A stretch of DNA of 64,000 nt, from NCBI RefSeq assembly GCF_001552535.1, contig NZ_BCRJ01000074.1:1-64000 (forward strand). Reading direction: 5' to 3'. The notes under the pieces were generated by a model, which was not told the DNA's origin, did not search any database, and saw only the letters and a program-made list of their open reading frames with translations. The first letter of the stretch is position 1. Every line of letters starts with the position of its first letter. This DNA is from Nocardioides jensenii JCM 1364 = NBRC 14755 (GTDB lineage Bacteria > Actinomycetota > Actinomycetes > Propionibacteriales > Nocardioidaceae). Positions 1-8,147 of the stretch are shown one piece after another. The position numbers were made by a program, and so were the translations under genes.

Positions 1-11
1 AACTGATTCCG

Positions 12-812
12 ATGCGTCGGAACAAGCTTCGCCGGGCCTTGGCCGGTGACGAGCCCTTCGCGCTCGGCGGCCTGGTCATGCTCGAAGGTCGTGCCACGGC
101 GCAGGTGATGGCCGTTGGAGGCTACGACTTCCTGATGGTCGACGTCCAGCACTCGGCATTCAGTGGTTCGTCGTTCGGGGACGTGGTTGCCGCGGTTCGG
201 GGCACAGACACGGCCGTGATCGCGCGCGTGGCGCCCGGGCGGGCCGACCAGATCGAATGGGTCCTCGACCAGGGCGCAGACGGTGTGATGGTTCCCCTTG
301 TCAACACAGTGGAGGAGGCGAACGCGGCGGTTGCCGCGTGCCGGTATCCGCCGGTCGGTCGGCGAAGTGTCGGTGGCGTCGCGAACTTGTTGCTACGGGG
401 TCCCGACTACGTCACCGAAGCCGACGAGGACGTGGTGTGCATCATCCAGATCGAGCACTTCGAGGGTGTCGAGAACCTGGACGCCATCCTCTCCGTTCCG
501 GGTATTGATGCGGTGACCCCGGGGCACGTCGACCTGGCGAGGTCTCTCGGACACGTGGCCGACTACTCCTCGGGGATTAGCTACAGCTCGATGCCCAAGG
601 TCGTACAGGACGCGTTGGCATCGATTTCCAAGACGTGTGAAGCCCGTGGCGTGCCGGTCATCCCGGTGGCTGGGTCGCTAACTGAGGTCCAGGACGCCGT
701 GGACAACGGAATCCGGGTGCTGTTCTGCAGCGGTGACTTTCATCTGCTGACCCAGGCGGTGGCCGCGAACGTGTCGCAGTGCCGTGCCCTGCTTGAGTCC
801 ACAACCAACTAA
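12..812 (+). CDS. HpcH/HpaI family aldolase
   Basis: A 266-residue class II (metal-dependent) aldolase of the HpcH/HpaI / citrate-lyase-beta type. Members cleave 4-hydroxy-2-oxo acids to pyruvate plus an aldehyde. Visible family marks are DVQH with the probable catalytic His near residue 47, a YPP-x-GRRS loop near 113, IEHFEG carrying the metal-ligand Glu, and a VDLARSLG stretch carrying the metal-ligand Asp. The usual GP before that Asp is GH here. The gene starts 12 bp from the window edge, so its ribosome site and any operon partner upstream cannot be judged. It could supply the aldolase step after the hydratase at 35813, but it lies outside the repeat-bounded island, so that link is inference. 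Confidence 0.85.
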   Translation: MRRNKLRRALAGDEPFALGGLVMLEGRATAQVMAVGGYDFLMVDVQHSAFSGSSFGDVVAAVRGTDTAVIARVAPGRADQIEWVLDQGADGVMVPLVNTVEEANAAVAACRYPPVGRRSVGGVANLLLRGPDYVTEADEDVVCIIQIEHFEGVENLDAILSVPGIDAVTPGHVDLARSLGHVADYSSGISYSSMPKVVQDALASISKTCEARGVPVIPVAGSLTEVQDAVDNGIRVLFCSGDFHLLTQAVAANVSQCRALLESTTN

Positions 813-861
813 CCGAGTCCGACCTCTCTTGGGCGGGGTCAACTGAAGGAGAAGAACCGAG

Positions 862-2106
862 ATGTCAGTTCAGGAATCGTCCGTCGACCGTGACGTGCGT
901 TGCCCCGTCGTTCATTTTGAGGTGGCGCCCGAGCGCGAAGCCGGCAGCTACTGGGAGATGGGCAAGGAGCTTCGGGAGAAGGGTGAGGTGCTCTTCAACA
1001 CTCTCGCCCAAGGTTTTTGGGTGCTCACCTCATATGACACAGTCAAAGAGATGTACCAGGACGGAGACACCTTCTCCGCTCGCGTCATCACTGCGTGGAA
1101 CCCGGAGCCCCATGCGCGCATGATTCCGATGAACATCGATCCGCCGGAACACATCCAGTTCCGGCAGTTGCTCAACGACTGGTTCTCCCCATCGGCAATT
1201 CGTGAACATAGGGAGAACCATCGAGCCATCTGCCGGCGCTACGTCGAGTCCTTCGCCGAATCGGGAAGCATTGACGCCGTGGCCGAGTTCGCCATCCGGT
1301 ATCCCACGGAGGTCTTCCTTGACTTCGTGGGGATGCCCAAGGAGGACACGGAGTTCCTGGTGGAGTGGGTCGACGAGTTCTTCCTGGGCTACAGCGGTCG
1401 CAAGCCGGGTCTTGATGCGTCGGGTGCGAAGAAGATCAAGGACTATTACCAGGAGAACCTCGACAAGCGTCGCGCGACGCCACAAGCGCCGCGGGAACGC
1501 GATTTCATCGGACACCTGCTGCAGTCGACGGTCAACCCGGACGGGACCGGAGAGCGACCGCTTTCTGACTCTGAAGTGGTCGACATCTGCTTCTTCCTCA
1601 CCATCGCCGGGCTGGACACGACGCGGGCACAGCTCGGCTGGTTGCTGCATCACCTGGCCACAAACCCTGACGATCGGAAGCGGTTGCTCGACGAGCCCGG
1701 GCTGTCCGTGAACGCGGTCGAGGAGTCGTTGCGCTACCACGGTCAGGTCTACGGCGATGGCCGCGTGCTGACGCGCGACGTCGAGTTCCGCGGATGCCCG
1801 ATGAAGGAGGGTGACATGGTCTACGGACTGGCCTCGATCGCCAGCCGGAGCGACAAGTTCGAAGACCCTGACACATTCAAGATCGACCGGAAGCCGAGTG
1901 CTCACCTGGGGTTTGCCGCCGGTGCTCATCGGTGCGCCGGCGCCCACCTGGCGCGTCAGGAACTCCAGCTGGCGCTCGAGGAGTGGCACCGACTGATCCC
2001 GAACTACGAAGTCGACTCGATCGAGCCATTGATGGAGCGCGGTGCCCAGCTAAGCCTCTTGAGCCTTCCCCTGAAGTGGTCGGTGTCCGACGCGGTCGGT
2101 GACTAA
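862..2106 (+). CDS. cytochrome P450
   Basis: A 414-residue soluble bacterial P450. The I-helix oxygen-activation motif AGLDTT is at residues 249-254, the K-helix ExxR is E288-S-L-R291, and the heme loop FAAGAHRCAGAHLAR has its thiolate ligand at Cys358. A clear ribosome site (aaggagaa) precedes the ATG at 862. The length is normal for class I P450s that take electrons from a separate ferredoxin and reductase. Neither is adjacent; the nearest pair is at 34404-35811. The gene follows the aldolase by 50 bp and may be cotranscribed with it. The substrate is unknown; the catabolic neighbourhood suggests hydroxylation or O-demethylation of an aromatic or terpenoid compound. Confidence 0.95.
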   Translation: MSVQESSVDRDVRCPVVHFEVAPEREAGSYWEMGKELREKGEVLFNTLAQGFWVLTSYDTVKEMYQDGDTFSARVITAWNPEPHARMIPMNIDPPEHIQFRQLLNDWFSPSAIREHRENHRAICRRYVESFAESGSIDAVAEFAIRYPTEVFLDFVGMPKEDTEFLVEWVDEFFLGYSGRKPGLDASGAKKIKDYYQENLDKRRATPQAPRERDFIGHLLQSTVNPDGTGERPLSDSEVVDICFFLTIAGLDTTRAQLGWLLHHLATNPDDRKRLLDEPGLSVNAVEESLRYHGQVYGDGRVLTRDVEFRGCPMKEGDMVYGLASIASRSDKFEDPDTFKIDRKPSAHLGFAAGAHRCAGAHLARQELQLALEEWHRLIPNYEVDSIEPLMERGAQLSLLSLPLKWSVSDAVGD

Positions 2107-2367
2107 GGACCTCGATCGCGCTCACGGCTTGATCGTCGGGCACAGCAGGGCCCCAAGCCTGGGCGTCATCGAGGGTTTGCCGGGTTCGCATCCTCCGCGC
2201 ACGAAGTTCCCCCGGGCAAGGGGCGTGGTCGTGGTCAAAGAGTCGAGGGCGTCGCGGCCGGAGTACGACGGCTCCTGAGATCGATCCGCGCCAACGCGGT
2301 GGCTCTCGACATGCCGCTCGTTCCTCGCGGCTACTCGACCAACGAGGGGTGCGGCTAGCGTTCGGGC
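2107..2367. other. Intergenic region with REP-like repeat
   Basis: 261 bp between the P450 and the HAD gene. The first 170 bp stay open in one frame up to a TGA near 2280, but have no convincing start or ribosome site and no recognisable family. From about 2299 to 2346 lies a REP-like element (tcgacatgccgctcg, then ctactcgaccaacgag). Related copies are at 6508, 7132, 48768 and 52669. Confidence 0.5.
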
Positions 2368-3174
2368 ATGACTTGGCGACCCGGGCTCGTGGCGTTGGAC
2401 GTCGACGGCTGTGTGCTGGAGTGGGAACGCGGAACCGACAAGACCTCGGAGAAGGTCACGCCTGCGGTCTTCGACTCGGTCGCCCGCGTCCTGCGTGCCG
2501 GCGTACCGGTCGTGCTCGCCAGCGGGCGGTCGACGCACGGGCTCGTGGACGTGGCGGCGCTGCTGGACCTGCCGTCGCCGGGCTGGCTGGTGGGCTCGAA
2601 CGGTGCGGTGGTGTCGACGTACGCACCACCGCGGATCGTGCGCGACTGGTGCTTCGACGCCCGACCGGTCGTGGAGGCGGTGCTCGCGCGATTTCCCGAC
2701 GCGATGATCGCGGTCGAGGAGGCGGTGATCGGCTATCAGGTGAACCGGCCGTTCCCGCGTGGGGAGCTGTCGGCGCCCAGCACGGTGCTCCCACCCGAGA
2801 AGATCGGCTGGCGGCGCGCGCCCCGGGTGATGATCCGGCGCCCCGGGAGCTCCTCGGCCGAGCTGGCGTCCCTGGCCTCGGAGCTGGGGTTGGCCGGCAC
2901 CGACTACGTCGCCAACCTGACCGACTGGCTCGACCTCTCCCCGGTCGGGGTGAACAAGGCCTCCGGGCTCGCGTTCGTCGCCGAACGGCTCGGCGTGGGT
3001 GCTGCCGACGTACTCGCCATCGGGGACGGGCGCAACGACATCGAGATGCTGCAGTGGGCCGGCCGCGGAGTGGCGATGGGGCAGGCCGTGCAGGACGTGC
3101 ACGATGCGGCGGACGCCTCGACCGCGAGTGTCGGCGAGGACGGGGTGGCCGTGGAGCTCGACCGCTGGTTCTGA
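2368..3174 (+). CDS. HAD superfamily phosphatase, Cof/IIB type
   Basis: A 268-residue HAD hydrolase. Motif I is LDVDGCVL, with the nucleophile Asp11 and the general acid Asp13. Motif II is LASGRST, the conserved Lys is in VNKASGL, and motif IV is GDGRNDIEML. Between motifs II and III lies the large C2 cap of the Cof subfamily, whose members dephosphorylate sugar phosphates and nucleotide-like substrates. The substrate cannot be read from sequence. It stands alone between a REP-like repeat and the secreted rhamnosidase gene. No strong ribosome site is visible, so the start rests on the family N-terminus. Confidence 0.85.
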   Translation: MTWRPGLVALDVDGCVLEWERGTDKTSEKVTPAVFDSVARVLRAGVPVVLASGRSTHGLVDVAALLDLPSPGWLVGSNGAVVSTYAPPRIVRDWCFDARPVVEAVLARFPDAMIAVEEAVIGYQVNRPFPRGELSAPSTVLPPEKIGWRRAPRVMIRRPGSSSAELASLASELGLAGTDYVANLTDWLDLSPVGVNKASGLAFVAERLGVGAADVLAIGDGRNDIEMLQWAGRGVAMGQAVQDVHDAADASTASVGEDGVAVELDRWF

Positions 3175-3238
3175 CGCCGGTCGGGTGACCGCATCCGGCC
3201 AAAGTGTGGCCCCAGTCCCGGCCGGGCTCTACGTTGTC

Positions 3239-3250
3239 TGAAACGTATCA
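3239..3250. promoter_or_regulatory. LacI-family operator-like palindrome upstream of rhamnosidase
   Basis: The 12-mer TGAAACGTATCA is symmetrical at 10 of 12 positions and has the central CG typical of LacI/GalR operators (TGAAACGTTTCA type). It lies 44 bp before the rhamnosidase ATG. No LacI-family gene is in the window, so the repressor would be encoded elsewhere. Confidence 0.45.
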
Positions 3251-3293
3251 ATCGCGACTGGGGCGGCGCGGGCGCTCCTACAGGAGACAGAGC

Positions 3294-6200
3294 ATGCAGC
3301 GATCCCGACGAGGACAGCCCCTGCGGGCGCTCCTTGTGACTCTGGCACTGGTCGCCTCCGGCGCTCTCGCAGTGACGGCAGCCTCCGGGCCTGCCCAGGC
3401 TGCGGGGCCGGCGCCGAGCGGCCTGGTGGTCGACCAGCGAACGACGCCGGCCGACGTCGACCCCGACTCCCCAACGCTGGGCTGGCAGGTCTCGTCTGCG
3501 CAGCAGGCGGCCTACCAGGTCCAGGTGGCCGAGACCACGCAGGGGCTCAACTCTGGTCGCGCTCTCGTGTGGGATTCCGGCCGGGTCGCCTCACCGGACA
3601 GCACCAACGTTGCCTGGGGCGGGCCGGCGCTCACCCGTGCGGAGTCCTACCTCTGGCGGGTCCGCACCTGGGACGGATCCGGGAATCGTTCACCATGGTC
3701 GCGTCCGGCAGCCTTCGGCACCGCACTCGGCACCACCTGGTCGAACAGCGAGGCGATCTGGGCGCCGGAGGGCACGGCTCCGCAGTGGGGTGACTACACC
3801 CTCGAGGCCACCTTCCGGATCGCTCGACAGAACGCCACCATCGTCTTCAACGCCCAGGACAACGACAACTACCTGATGTGGCAGCTGCGCGGCGACGGCG
3901 TGAACCAGCTCGCTCCGCACACCCGGATCGGTGGCCGCTACGAGGTTCTCAAGACCGTTCCGCTCCCGGTGAGCCTGCAGCGCGACACCGACTACGACCT
4001 GCGCCTCGAGGTCTCCGGCTCCACGGTGAGGACCTTCCTCGACGACCAGCTGATCGACACCACGCAGGACGTGCCCTTCTCCCACGGCACGGTCGGCTTT
4101 CGCACCGGCGGCTCCGAGACCAGCGCCTGGGACGACCTCAGCGTGACCAGTACGGGGGGTGGAGTGCTGTTCCAGCAGGACTTCGACGTCCCCACCAGCG
4201 ACTTCTCGTGTGGCACCGTCTCCGGCGGTCGGCTCGTCATCGGCACCTCGAGCAGCTGCCTGTACGGCGTGACGTCGAACGACTGGGCGTTCCTCCGGGG
4301 TGAGTTCGACACCGCGCCCGACAAGGAAATCCGCTGGGCGACCGTGTTCGCCACCGGCGCCTCGGCCGAACCGGGGAGCCAGTACGTCTACAAGCTGTAC
4401 CTCAACGGTGAGTTCGTCGGTCTGGGCCCGACCCGCTCGATCAGCACCGAGACTCGGTTCGACGGCTACGACGTCACCCGCTTGGTGAGTGAGGGCGGCA
4501 ACGCCCTCGGGGCTCTCGCCTGGACGCCGACCGACCAGCGCTTCCAGGCCGAGCTGGTCATCGAATACATGGACGGCACCCGCCAGGTGATCGGCACCGA
4601 CGACTCGTGGCGCACCATGATCGGCGGTGCGGTCTTCCCCGATGCCGGCTCGATCGGCACCGGTTTCTTCGCAGCGCCCAAGGAGAACCTCCAGGCGGCC
4701 ACCTTCCCGACCGGCTACGACAAGGTGGGATTCGACGACAGCGAATGGTCTGCCCCCGTCGTCAAGAAGCCGTTCACCAACCTCCAGCCGACTCCCACCG
4801 ACAAGGTCGAGGAGCAGCGCAAGCTGCCGGTCAGCGTGGTCGAGAAGGCGCCGGGTCACTACTTCATCGACTACGGCCAGAGTTGGATCGGCGGCCTGGC
4901 TCTCGACCTCGAAGGCACCCGCGGCCAGCAGGTCGACCTGCGCTTCGGTGAAGAGCTGAGCTCGCCGCAGACCGTTCGCCACAACATGCGCACCGGCAAC
5001 AGCTACCGCGATGTCTGGACGTTGACCGACGGTCCTCAACACCTCGAGACCTGGGGGATGCGACTGTTCCGGTACGCCGAGGTGATCGGTGCGCCGGCTG
5101 GGCTGACGGCGGAGGACTTCCCGCTGGTCGCGCAGGTCTATCCCTACGACAGCGACGGCGCACGCTTCGACTCCTCCGACGACGCCCTCAACCAGGTGTG
5201 GGAGCTGTCACGGCACACCGTCGAAGCGACGAACCACAACCTGTACGTCGACTCCTGGACCCGGGAGCGCAAGGCCTACGAGGCCGACAGCTACCTGCAG
5301 ATGATGGCCAACTTCTTCACCTCCTCCGACCCGACGCTGGGCAACTACTCGATCGAATACCTGATGACCCGGCGTACCTGGCCGACGGAGTGGCCGATGT
5401 ACACGATCCTCGCCGTGCACGACAGCTATCAGCAGACTGGGGACGTGGCGGCGCTGGGCCACAACTACGACGCCCTCGTGGCCAAGCTTCCGACGCGGTG
5501 GCTCGAGGAGAGCACGGGCCTGATTCGCAAGAATCCCGGTGGCAGCTCATGCACCGACTGCGACATCGTCGACTGGCCGGCCTCCGAGCGAGACGGCTAC
5601 GTCTTCCGTGAATACAACACGGTGGTCAATGCCATCGGCTACCGGAGCTTCAGCGACATGGCCGACATGGCCGCGGCGATCGGGAAGGACGCGGACGCGG
5701 CCCGGTTCAACTCCATCGCGCAACGGCTGCGCGCCGCCATGAACGATCGGCTGTACGACGAGGAGCGGGGTGCCTATCGGGACGGTCTGTCGGCTGACGG
5801 CACACCCATCGATCACTTCGCCGTCCAGGCGAGTGTCTTCGCCACGGCCTTCGGGGTGCCGACGCCGGAGCGAGCCTCCCGCGCGGCCGACTACCTCGGT
5901 GAGCGCGGGATGCAGTGCAGCGTGTTCTGCGCGGCCTTCGTGATTGAGGCGCTCTACAACGGCGACCGGGGTGACGTGGCCCTGCACCTGCTCACGGACG
6001 ACGGTCTGCGCAGCTGGATGAACATGATCGACAACGGTGCCGGAGCCACGGCCGAAGCCTGGGACGTCAGCCTGAAGCCGAACATGACCTGGTCGCACCC
6101 GTGGGCGGCCTCGCCCGCCTACAACGTGCCGCAGGGCCTGTTCGGCATCAAGCCGCTGGCCCCCGGTTACGGGCAGTTCGCGGTGCGGCCGCAGGGAGCC

Positions 6201-6506
6201 TCGTTGGACTGGGCGCAGGTGACCCTGCCGACGCTCAAGGGCCGGATCGGTGTCGCGTTCGCCCGGGTGGGTGACCACACCGACCTCGGGGTCAGTGTTC
6301 CCGGCAACACGGAGGGCACGATCTCCGTGCCGGCGGCTGCCGACCTACCCCCTGTGGTGTGGGTCGACGGCGCCCGCCGTGACGCCGTACGTGACGGTGA
6401 GTATCTGAAGGTTGAGGGCGTCGTCAGTGGTTGTCACGTGCTCAGCACCGCCCCCGGCGAGTCGCCCGAACGGGAGCGGCTGACCTCGGTCTGCTCGGCG
6501 CCCTGA
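3294..6506 (+). CDS. Secreted GH78-family alpha-L-rhamnosidase-like protein
   Basis: A 1070-residue secreted glycosidase. I chose the ATG at 3294 because caggagac lies just upstream and a Sec signal peptide follows directly (basic start, hydrophobic core, cleavage near AQA-AG around residue 33). An N-terminal fibronectin-like rhamnosidase domain (about 40-150) is followed by a beta-sandwich resembling laminin-G / 3-keto-disaccharide-hydrolase folds (about 165-290). Next come the rhamnosidase N-terminal and (alpha/alpha)6 catalytic domains and a C-terminal beta domain. The acid region reads DSWTRERKAYEAD (652-664) rather than the usual CPQRDERLGWTGDA pattern. The second catalytic Glu is probably E921 in ATAEAWD. 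The family supports release of terminal rhamnose from plant glycosides; the altered acid loop leaves specificity open. A LacI-type site lies upstream. Confidence 0.85.
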   Translation: MQRSRRGQPLRALLVTLALVASGALAVTAASGPAQAAGPAPSGLVVDQRTTPADVDPDSPTLGWQVSSAQQAAYQVQVAETTQGLNSGRALVWDSGRVASPDSTNVAWGGPALTRAESYLWRVRTWDGSGNRSPWSRPAAFGTALGTTWSNSEAIWAPEGTAPQWGDYTLEATFRIARQNATIVFNAQDNDNYLMWQLRGDGVNQLAPHTRIGGRYEVLKTVPLPVSLQRDTDYDLRLEVSGSTVRTFLDDQLIDTTQDVPFSHGTVGFRTGGSETSAWDDLSVTSTGGGVLFQQDFDVPTSDFSCGTVSGGRLVIGTSSSCLYGVTSNDWAFLRGEFDTAPDKEIRWATVFATGASAEPGSQYVYKLYLNGEFVGLGPTRSISTETRFDGYDVTRLVSEGGNALGALAWTPTDQRFQAELVIEYMDGTRQVIGTDDSWRTMIGGAVFPDAGSIGTGFFAAPKENLQAATFPTGYDKVGFDDSEWSAPVVKKPFTNLQPTPTDKVEEQRKLPVSVVEKAPGHYFIDYGQSWIGGLALDLEGTRGQQVDLRFGEELSSPQTVRHNMRTGNSYRDVWTLTDGPQHLETWGMRLFRYAEVIGAPAGLTAEDFPLVAQVYPYDSDGARFDSSDDALNQVWELSRHTVEATNHNLYVDSWTRERKAYEADSYLQMMANFFTSSDPTLGNYSIEYLMTRRTWPTEWPMYTILAVHDSYQQTGDVAALGHNYDALVAKLPTRWLEESTGLIRKNPGGSSCTDCDIVDWPASERDGYVFREYNTVVNAIGYRSFSDMADMAAAIGKDADAARFNSIAQRLRAAMNDRLYDEERGAYRDGLSADGTPIDHFAVQASVFATAFGVPTPERASRAADYLGERGMQCSVFCAAFVIEALYNGDRGDVALHLLTDDGLRSWMNMIDNGAGATAEAWDVSLKPNMTWSHPWAASPAYNVPQGLFGIKPLAPGYGQFAVRPQGASLDWAQVTLPTLKGRIGVAFARVGDHTDLGVSVPGNTEGTISVPAAADLPPVVWVDGARRDAVRDGEYLKVEGVVSGCHVLSTAPGESPERERLTSVCSAP

Positions 6507-6507
6507 G

Positions 6508-6535
6508 ACGCGCGTTCCTCAACCATCGAGTTCTC
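6508..6535. repeat. REP-like fragment
   Basis: gagacgcgcgttcctcaacc plus flanks matches the middle and end of the REP-like element seen fully at 7132-7171. It begins at the rhamnosidase stop codon. Confidence 0.4.
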
Positions 6536-6572
6536 CGCCGTTGGATCGGCACAAGTGGGTACCGTCGGGAGC

Positions 6573-7124
6573 ATGACCACTTCTGGAATCGACCTGGGTC
6601 GCCCCACTTCGGGCGACGTCCTCGACCTGATCACCGACGACCACCGTCGCTTCGAGCTGCTGCTCAGCCAGCTGCGCCAGAACACGGCGGATCGTGACGC
6701 CGCCCGTCAGGCCTTCGCCCACGTCCTGATCGCCCACGGCGAGGCGGAGGAGGAGATCGTCTACCCCGTCCTGCGGCGCAAGGCCGGGGACGTCGACGCC
6801 CACGACATCGAGCACGGCACGGAGGAGCACGCGGAGGGCAACGAGGCGCTGCTCGCCGTCCTCGAGCTCAAGGGCACCGACACGAAGGCTTTCACCGACG
6901 CGGTCGAAGAGCTCAGCAACATGATCGCGCACCACGTCGCGGAGGAGGAGCTGAGCATCATCGCTCCGGCGCGCACCGAGGTCTCGGCGAAGGTACGCCG
7001 TGAGCTCGGCGAGAAGTGGGCCGCGCGACGCAACAAGCTGATCGACGAGGGCTGCGGCTCGCTGACGAACGTGCGTCGCGTGGTCGCCAAGGCGGAGAAG
7101 AAGGGCCTGCTCGACGACGAGTGA
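6573..7124 (+). CDS. Hemerythrin HHE cation-binding domain protein
   Basis: A 183-residue cytoplasmic all-alpha protein. The iron-binding residues of an HHE four-helix bundle are visible: DDHRRFE in helix 1, HGEAEEEIVYP in helix 2, IEHGTEEHAEGNE in helix 3 and HHVAEEE in helix 4. Such proteins bind a di-iron centre and are linked to oxygen, NO or iron sensing and storage. I started at the ATG at 6573 (cgggag just before it) rather than an in-frame ATG 18 bp upstream. The Lys/Arg-rich C-terminal 40 residues lie outside the bundle. It is a single-gene unit, converging on the gene at 7237. Confidence 0.85.
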   Translation: MTTSGIDLGRPTSGDVLDLITDDHRRFELLLSQLRQNTADRDAARQAFAHVLIAHGEAEEEIVYPVLRRKAGDVDAHDIEHGTEEHAEGNEALLAVLELKGTDTKAFTDAVEELSNMIAHHVAEEELSIIAPARTEVSAKVRRELGEKWAARRNKLIDEGCGSLTNVRRVVAKAEKKGLLDDE

Positions 7125-7131
7125 TCGGCGC

Positions 7132-7171
7132 GGTGGTGTCGAGACGCTCGTTCCTCGCTCCTCAACCACCG
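7132..7171. repeat. REP-like palindromic element
   Basis: The element begins cggtggt and ends accaccg (inverted ends) around gtcgagacgctcgttcctcg. It lies between convergent genes and may also help terminate transcription. It is the best-preserved copy on this side of the island. Confidence 0.55.
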
Positions 7172-7175
7172 TCAG

Positions 7176-7247
7176 TGGGTCAACGCCGTCGCCGTCGACG
7201 TGCGCAAGATCGGGTTCACCGGATCGACCGTGGATGTCACCTGCTGA
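7176..7247 (+). pseudogene. Possible aldehyde dehydrogenase remnant
   Basis: One frame reads VDVRKIGFTGST (core 7200-7229) and then hits a stop. This resembles the DVRKIGFTGST segment common in NAD-dependent aldehyde dehydrogenases. No other part of such an enzyme is visible. It is at most a 20-codon fossil, partly overlapping the 3' end of the opposite gene. Confidence 0.3.
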
Positions 7248-7920
7248 GCGGGCGTTCTTGGGCGCTCTCGGGCTCGATGGTGGTCCACCGTGCGCGAAAG
7301 GACATCGGCAGGTGCCTGCCGGCGAACTGCTCGAACCACGCTCCCGGCGCTTCCAGGGTGAGGGTGGCCTGCTGCATGCCCGCCTGCGCCGTGCCTGCGT
7401 GGTCGCGCTGGCTGCCGTGGATGGCGGTGACCTCGGCGCCGATCGCGAGGAACCCACCGACCAGTCCGATGAACGCCATCGGTTGGCGACGCTCGACGCG
7501 CAGGCCAAGCAGCATGCGGGTCAGCCACGACATGTGCCAACCGGGCTCCAGGGCTCGTCGTGCCTGTTCCTCACAGCGACGGACCTCCTCAGACGTCTGC
7601 GCCTCACCGTTGCCTGTCTGCAGGACGCCCTCACCGACTCTGGCGACGAAGCAAGGTCGTTGGACCGACTCCACCAGGTCGGGTGCCTGCAGGTGTGGGC
7701 GGACCAGCGCCCGGACTCGCCTTTCGTCATAGAGCAGGCTGCCCCGAAGTCGCAGGCCCGGCCCCGCGACTCCGGCCAGGAGGGCGCGACGAGCGGAGGC
7801 GCGGGTCACCCCCATGTCGACGAGCACTGCCGCCGCTTGGCGAGCACTGAGCATGCTGGCGTTGGCGGCGGGTGGGGCGATCGTGGCGAAGCCGTTGGTG
7901 GTGGCGTTGTTGGTTGGCAT
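7237..7920 (-). CDS. Hypothetical protein with helix-turn-helix-like N-terminus
   Basis: A 227-residue protein I do not recognise. After a low-complexity Asn/Thr/Ala start, residues about 22-75 read like a small DNA-binding or excisionase-type domain (SARQAAAVLVDMGVTRASAR, then a short strand and LLYDERRVRALV). The C-terminal half has one hydrophobic stretch (MAFIGLVGGFLAIGAEV) that could be a membrane or buried helix. The ATG at 7920 is supported by the protein start. Parts of this gene (7603-7676, 7769-7800) recur in decayed form at 46018-46114, so it may once have adjoined gpgS. Its position at the island edge is notable. Confidence 0.55.
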   Translation of the reverse strand: MPTNNATTNGFATIAPPAANASMLSARQAAAVLVDMGVTRASARRALLAGVAGPGLRLRGSLLYDERRVRALVRPHLQAPDLVESVQRPCFVARVGEGVLQTGNGEAQTSEEVRRCEEQARRALEPGWHMSWLTRMLLGLRVERRQPMAFIGLVGGFLAIGAEVTAIHGSQRDHAGTAQAGMQQATLTLEAPGAWFEQFAGRHLPMSFRARWTTIEPESAQERPLSR

Positions 7921-8048
7921 TGCGTCACCGTAGGAGCGCGCACCGACATTGAGGTTTGGCAACCGCGGCCCCGCTCGGTCTGATGGACCACCTGGTCCAT
8001 CAGACCGAGCGGCCGGGCGACTGCCCCGGAATCGGCCGCCCGCGACCC
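7603..8048. repeat. Left flanking direct repeat of the catabolic island
   Basis: Three blocks recur in the same order and orientation at 46018-46230. Block A is 7603-7676. Block B is 7769-7800. Block C is 7933-8048, which aligns ungapped with 46115-46230 with one difference in 116. The right copy lacks about 100 and about 130 bp between the blocks. This copy keeps the intact gene 7237-7920. Confidence 0.85.
7971..8012. repeat. 42-bp perfect palindrome
   Basis: Twenty-base arms separated by two bases (cc). The core is ATGGACCA-CC-TGGTCCAT. It lies between the divergent genes at 7920 and 8148 and recurs at 46153-46194 with one mismatched pair. The core shares ATGGACCA with the operator at 8065, so a regulatory role is possible, as is a terminator or cruciform. 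Confidence 0.8.
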
Positions 8049-8060
8049 CCGCCTCCTCTC

Positions 8061-8077
8061 GACTATGGACCAACCAT
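8061..8077 (+). promoter_or_regulatory. Island operator before CoA transferase operon
   Basis: ATGGACCAACCAT at 8065-8077, followed by TGA, fits the island consensus WTGGWCCAACCAT. GACTAT at 8061-8066 is a candidate -10 box and overlaps the operator. The site is 71 bp before the chosen GTG start. Confidence 0.65.
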
Positions 8078-8147
8078 TGACTAAGGTCGGGTGCGCGCCA
8101 AGGATGACCACACCCCGGCCATCGGGCCGAACCTGGAGGAGAGTCGC

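Noticed and set aside
2107..2280. Open stretch of about 57 codons after the P450 gene
   Set aside because: No start codon with ribosome site, no recognisable motif and a Pro/Arg/Ser bias expected by chance at this GC.
7603..8048. Insertion sequence or integrase at the island edge
   Set aside because: No transposase or recombinase reading frame, terminal inverted repeats or target duplications of IS type were found at either copy.
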